Positions 4,921 to 5,461 of a stretch of 5,461 nt of DNA are shown here, one piece after another. The stretch lies in the NCBI GenBank assembly GCA_026993285.1, contig JALWTZ010000249.1, positions 1 to 5,461 of the forward strand, in the 5' to 3' direction. The notes under the pieces were generated by a model. It was not told the origin of the DNA, did no database searches, and saw nothing but the letters and a program-made list of their open reading frames with translations. The position numbers and the translations under genes were made by a program. Within the stretch, counting starts at the first letter, position 1; each line of letters opens with the position of its first letter. This DNA comes from Lysobacterales bacterium. Its GTDB lineage: Bacteria; Pseudomonadota; Gammaproteobacteria; Xanthomonadales; S139-57.

Positions 4921-5461
4921 ATGGAATCCGACATTCTGGTAGTGGAAGACGAGCCCGCCATTCGTGACATGCTCTGCATGGCGCTGCGACAGGCCGGCCA
5001 CCCCTGCCGTGCCGCTGCGGATGTCAGCCAGGCCCGTACCGCCCTGGCCGACCAGCGCCCCCATCTGATGCTGCTGGACTGGATGCTGCCAGACACCAGC
5101 GGTCTGCAGTTCGCGCGCGAGCTGCGCCGCATGGAAGCAACCCGTGACCTGCCCATCATCATGCTGACGGCCCGCGACCAGGAAGACGACCGTATCGCCG
5201 GGCTGGATGCCGGTGCCGATGATTATCTGGGCAAGCCCTTCTCCACCCGCGAACTGCTGGCCCGTATCGAAGCCGTGCTGCGTCGTGCACGGGGTTACCG
5301 CCGGGATGAATGCCTGCAGGCTGGCCAGCTGGTGATGGATCTGGCCCGGCACAGCTGCAGCGTGGATGGGCGGGAAATCAGCCTGGCTCCCACCGAATTT
5401 CGCCTGCTGCGCTTTTTCATGACCCACCCGGATCGCGTTTTCAGTCGCAGCCAGCTGCTGG
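4921..5461 (+). CDS. phoB: PhoB phosphate-regulon response regulator (3' end cut by the window)
   Basis: OmpR/PhoB-family transcription factor, phosphorylated by PhoR under phosphate starvation, which then binds Pho boxes. I translated the frame directly: 180 codons are present of about 229 in E. coli PhoB. The receiver domain covers about residues 3-122: acidic pocket Glu9-Asp10-Glu11 (ILVVEDEP), phospho-acceptor Asp53 in LLDWMLPDTSG, Thr83 in IIMLTARD and Lys105 in GKPFS, the same numbering as E. coli PhoB. The winged-helix DNA-binding domain starts near 134; SLAPTEFRLLRFFMTHPDRV (154-173) and the following FSRSQLL closely resemble PhoB rather than other OmpR-family members. The recognition helix lies beyond the edge. 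A weak AGG...GAG ribosome site precedes the ATG. phoR is expected downstream but is not visible. Confidence 0.95.
   Translation, partial: MESDILVVEDEPAIRDMLCMALRQAGHPCRAAADVSQARTALADQRPHLMLLDWMLPDTSGLQFARELRRMEATRDLPIIMLTARDQEDDRIAGLDAGADDYLGKPFSTRELLARIEAVLRRARGYRRDECLQAGQLVMDLARHSCSVDGREISLAPTEFRLLRFFMTHPDRVFSRSQLL

Noticed and set aside
4729..5427. Minus-strand ORF of 232 codons
   Set aside because: Antisense to phoB, whose plus-strand frame is open to the window edge and matches PhoB residue by residue at the key sites.

Overview
The window looks like the chromosome of a GC-rich gammaproteobacterium. PhoB, BepA and GcvR are all of the gammaproteobacterial type, and a GcvR/BepA-family neighbourhood is known from Pseudomonas. 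An Alcanivorax- or Pseudomonas-like marine or soil bacterium is my guess from gene content only; no rRNA or other taxonomic marker is present.

Layout. Positions 1-218 are the odd part. An AT-rich stretch (I count 34 G/C in the first 120 bases) holds the start of a small membrane-protein ORF on the minus strand that runs off the left edge. Next to it lies a perfect, spacer-less 52-bp palindrome (144-195) inside a patchwork of shorter direct and inverted repeats. From 219 to 3132 four genes lie head-to-tail on the minus strand, transcribed in the order folE2 (GTP cyclohydrolase IB), a typical 2-Cys peroxiredoxin, a small secreted lytic transglycosylase, and gcvR (double-ACT regulator of glycine cleavage). 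A 185-bp divergent intergenic region (3133-3317) carries a clear extended -10 promoter for folE2. Rightward from it runs bepA (periplasmic M48 metalloprotease with C-terminal TPR-like repeats), then a 91-bp gap with a good Pho box, then phoB, cut by the right edge after 180 codons.

How the genes work together. The four minus-strand genes have short gaps (50, 55 and 67 bp) and no clear terminators, so they may be partly co-transcribed, although their functions (pterin/folate or tRNA-modification precursor synthesis, peroxide removal, murein turnover, one-carbon regulation) form no single pathway. bepA serves outer-membrane protein assembly and quality control. phoB is the phosphate-starvation response regulator and appears to be autoregulated through its Pho box.

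The most unusual feature is the left edge. Immediately after the gcvR stop, a strong Shine-Dalgarno and an ATG open a reading frame that enters the palindrome after about five codons and stops after 28. With the sharp drop in GC further left, this suggests that the original gene after gcvR was interrupted by an inserted element whose end is the palindrome.
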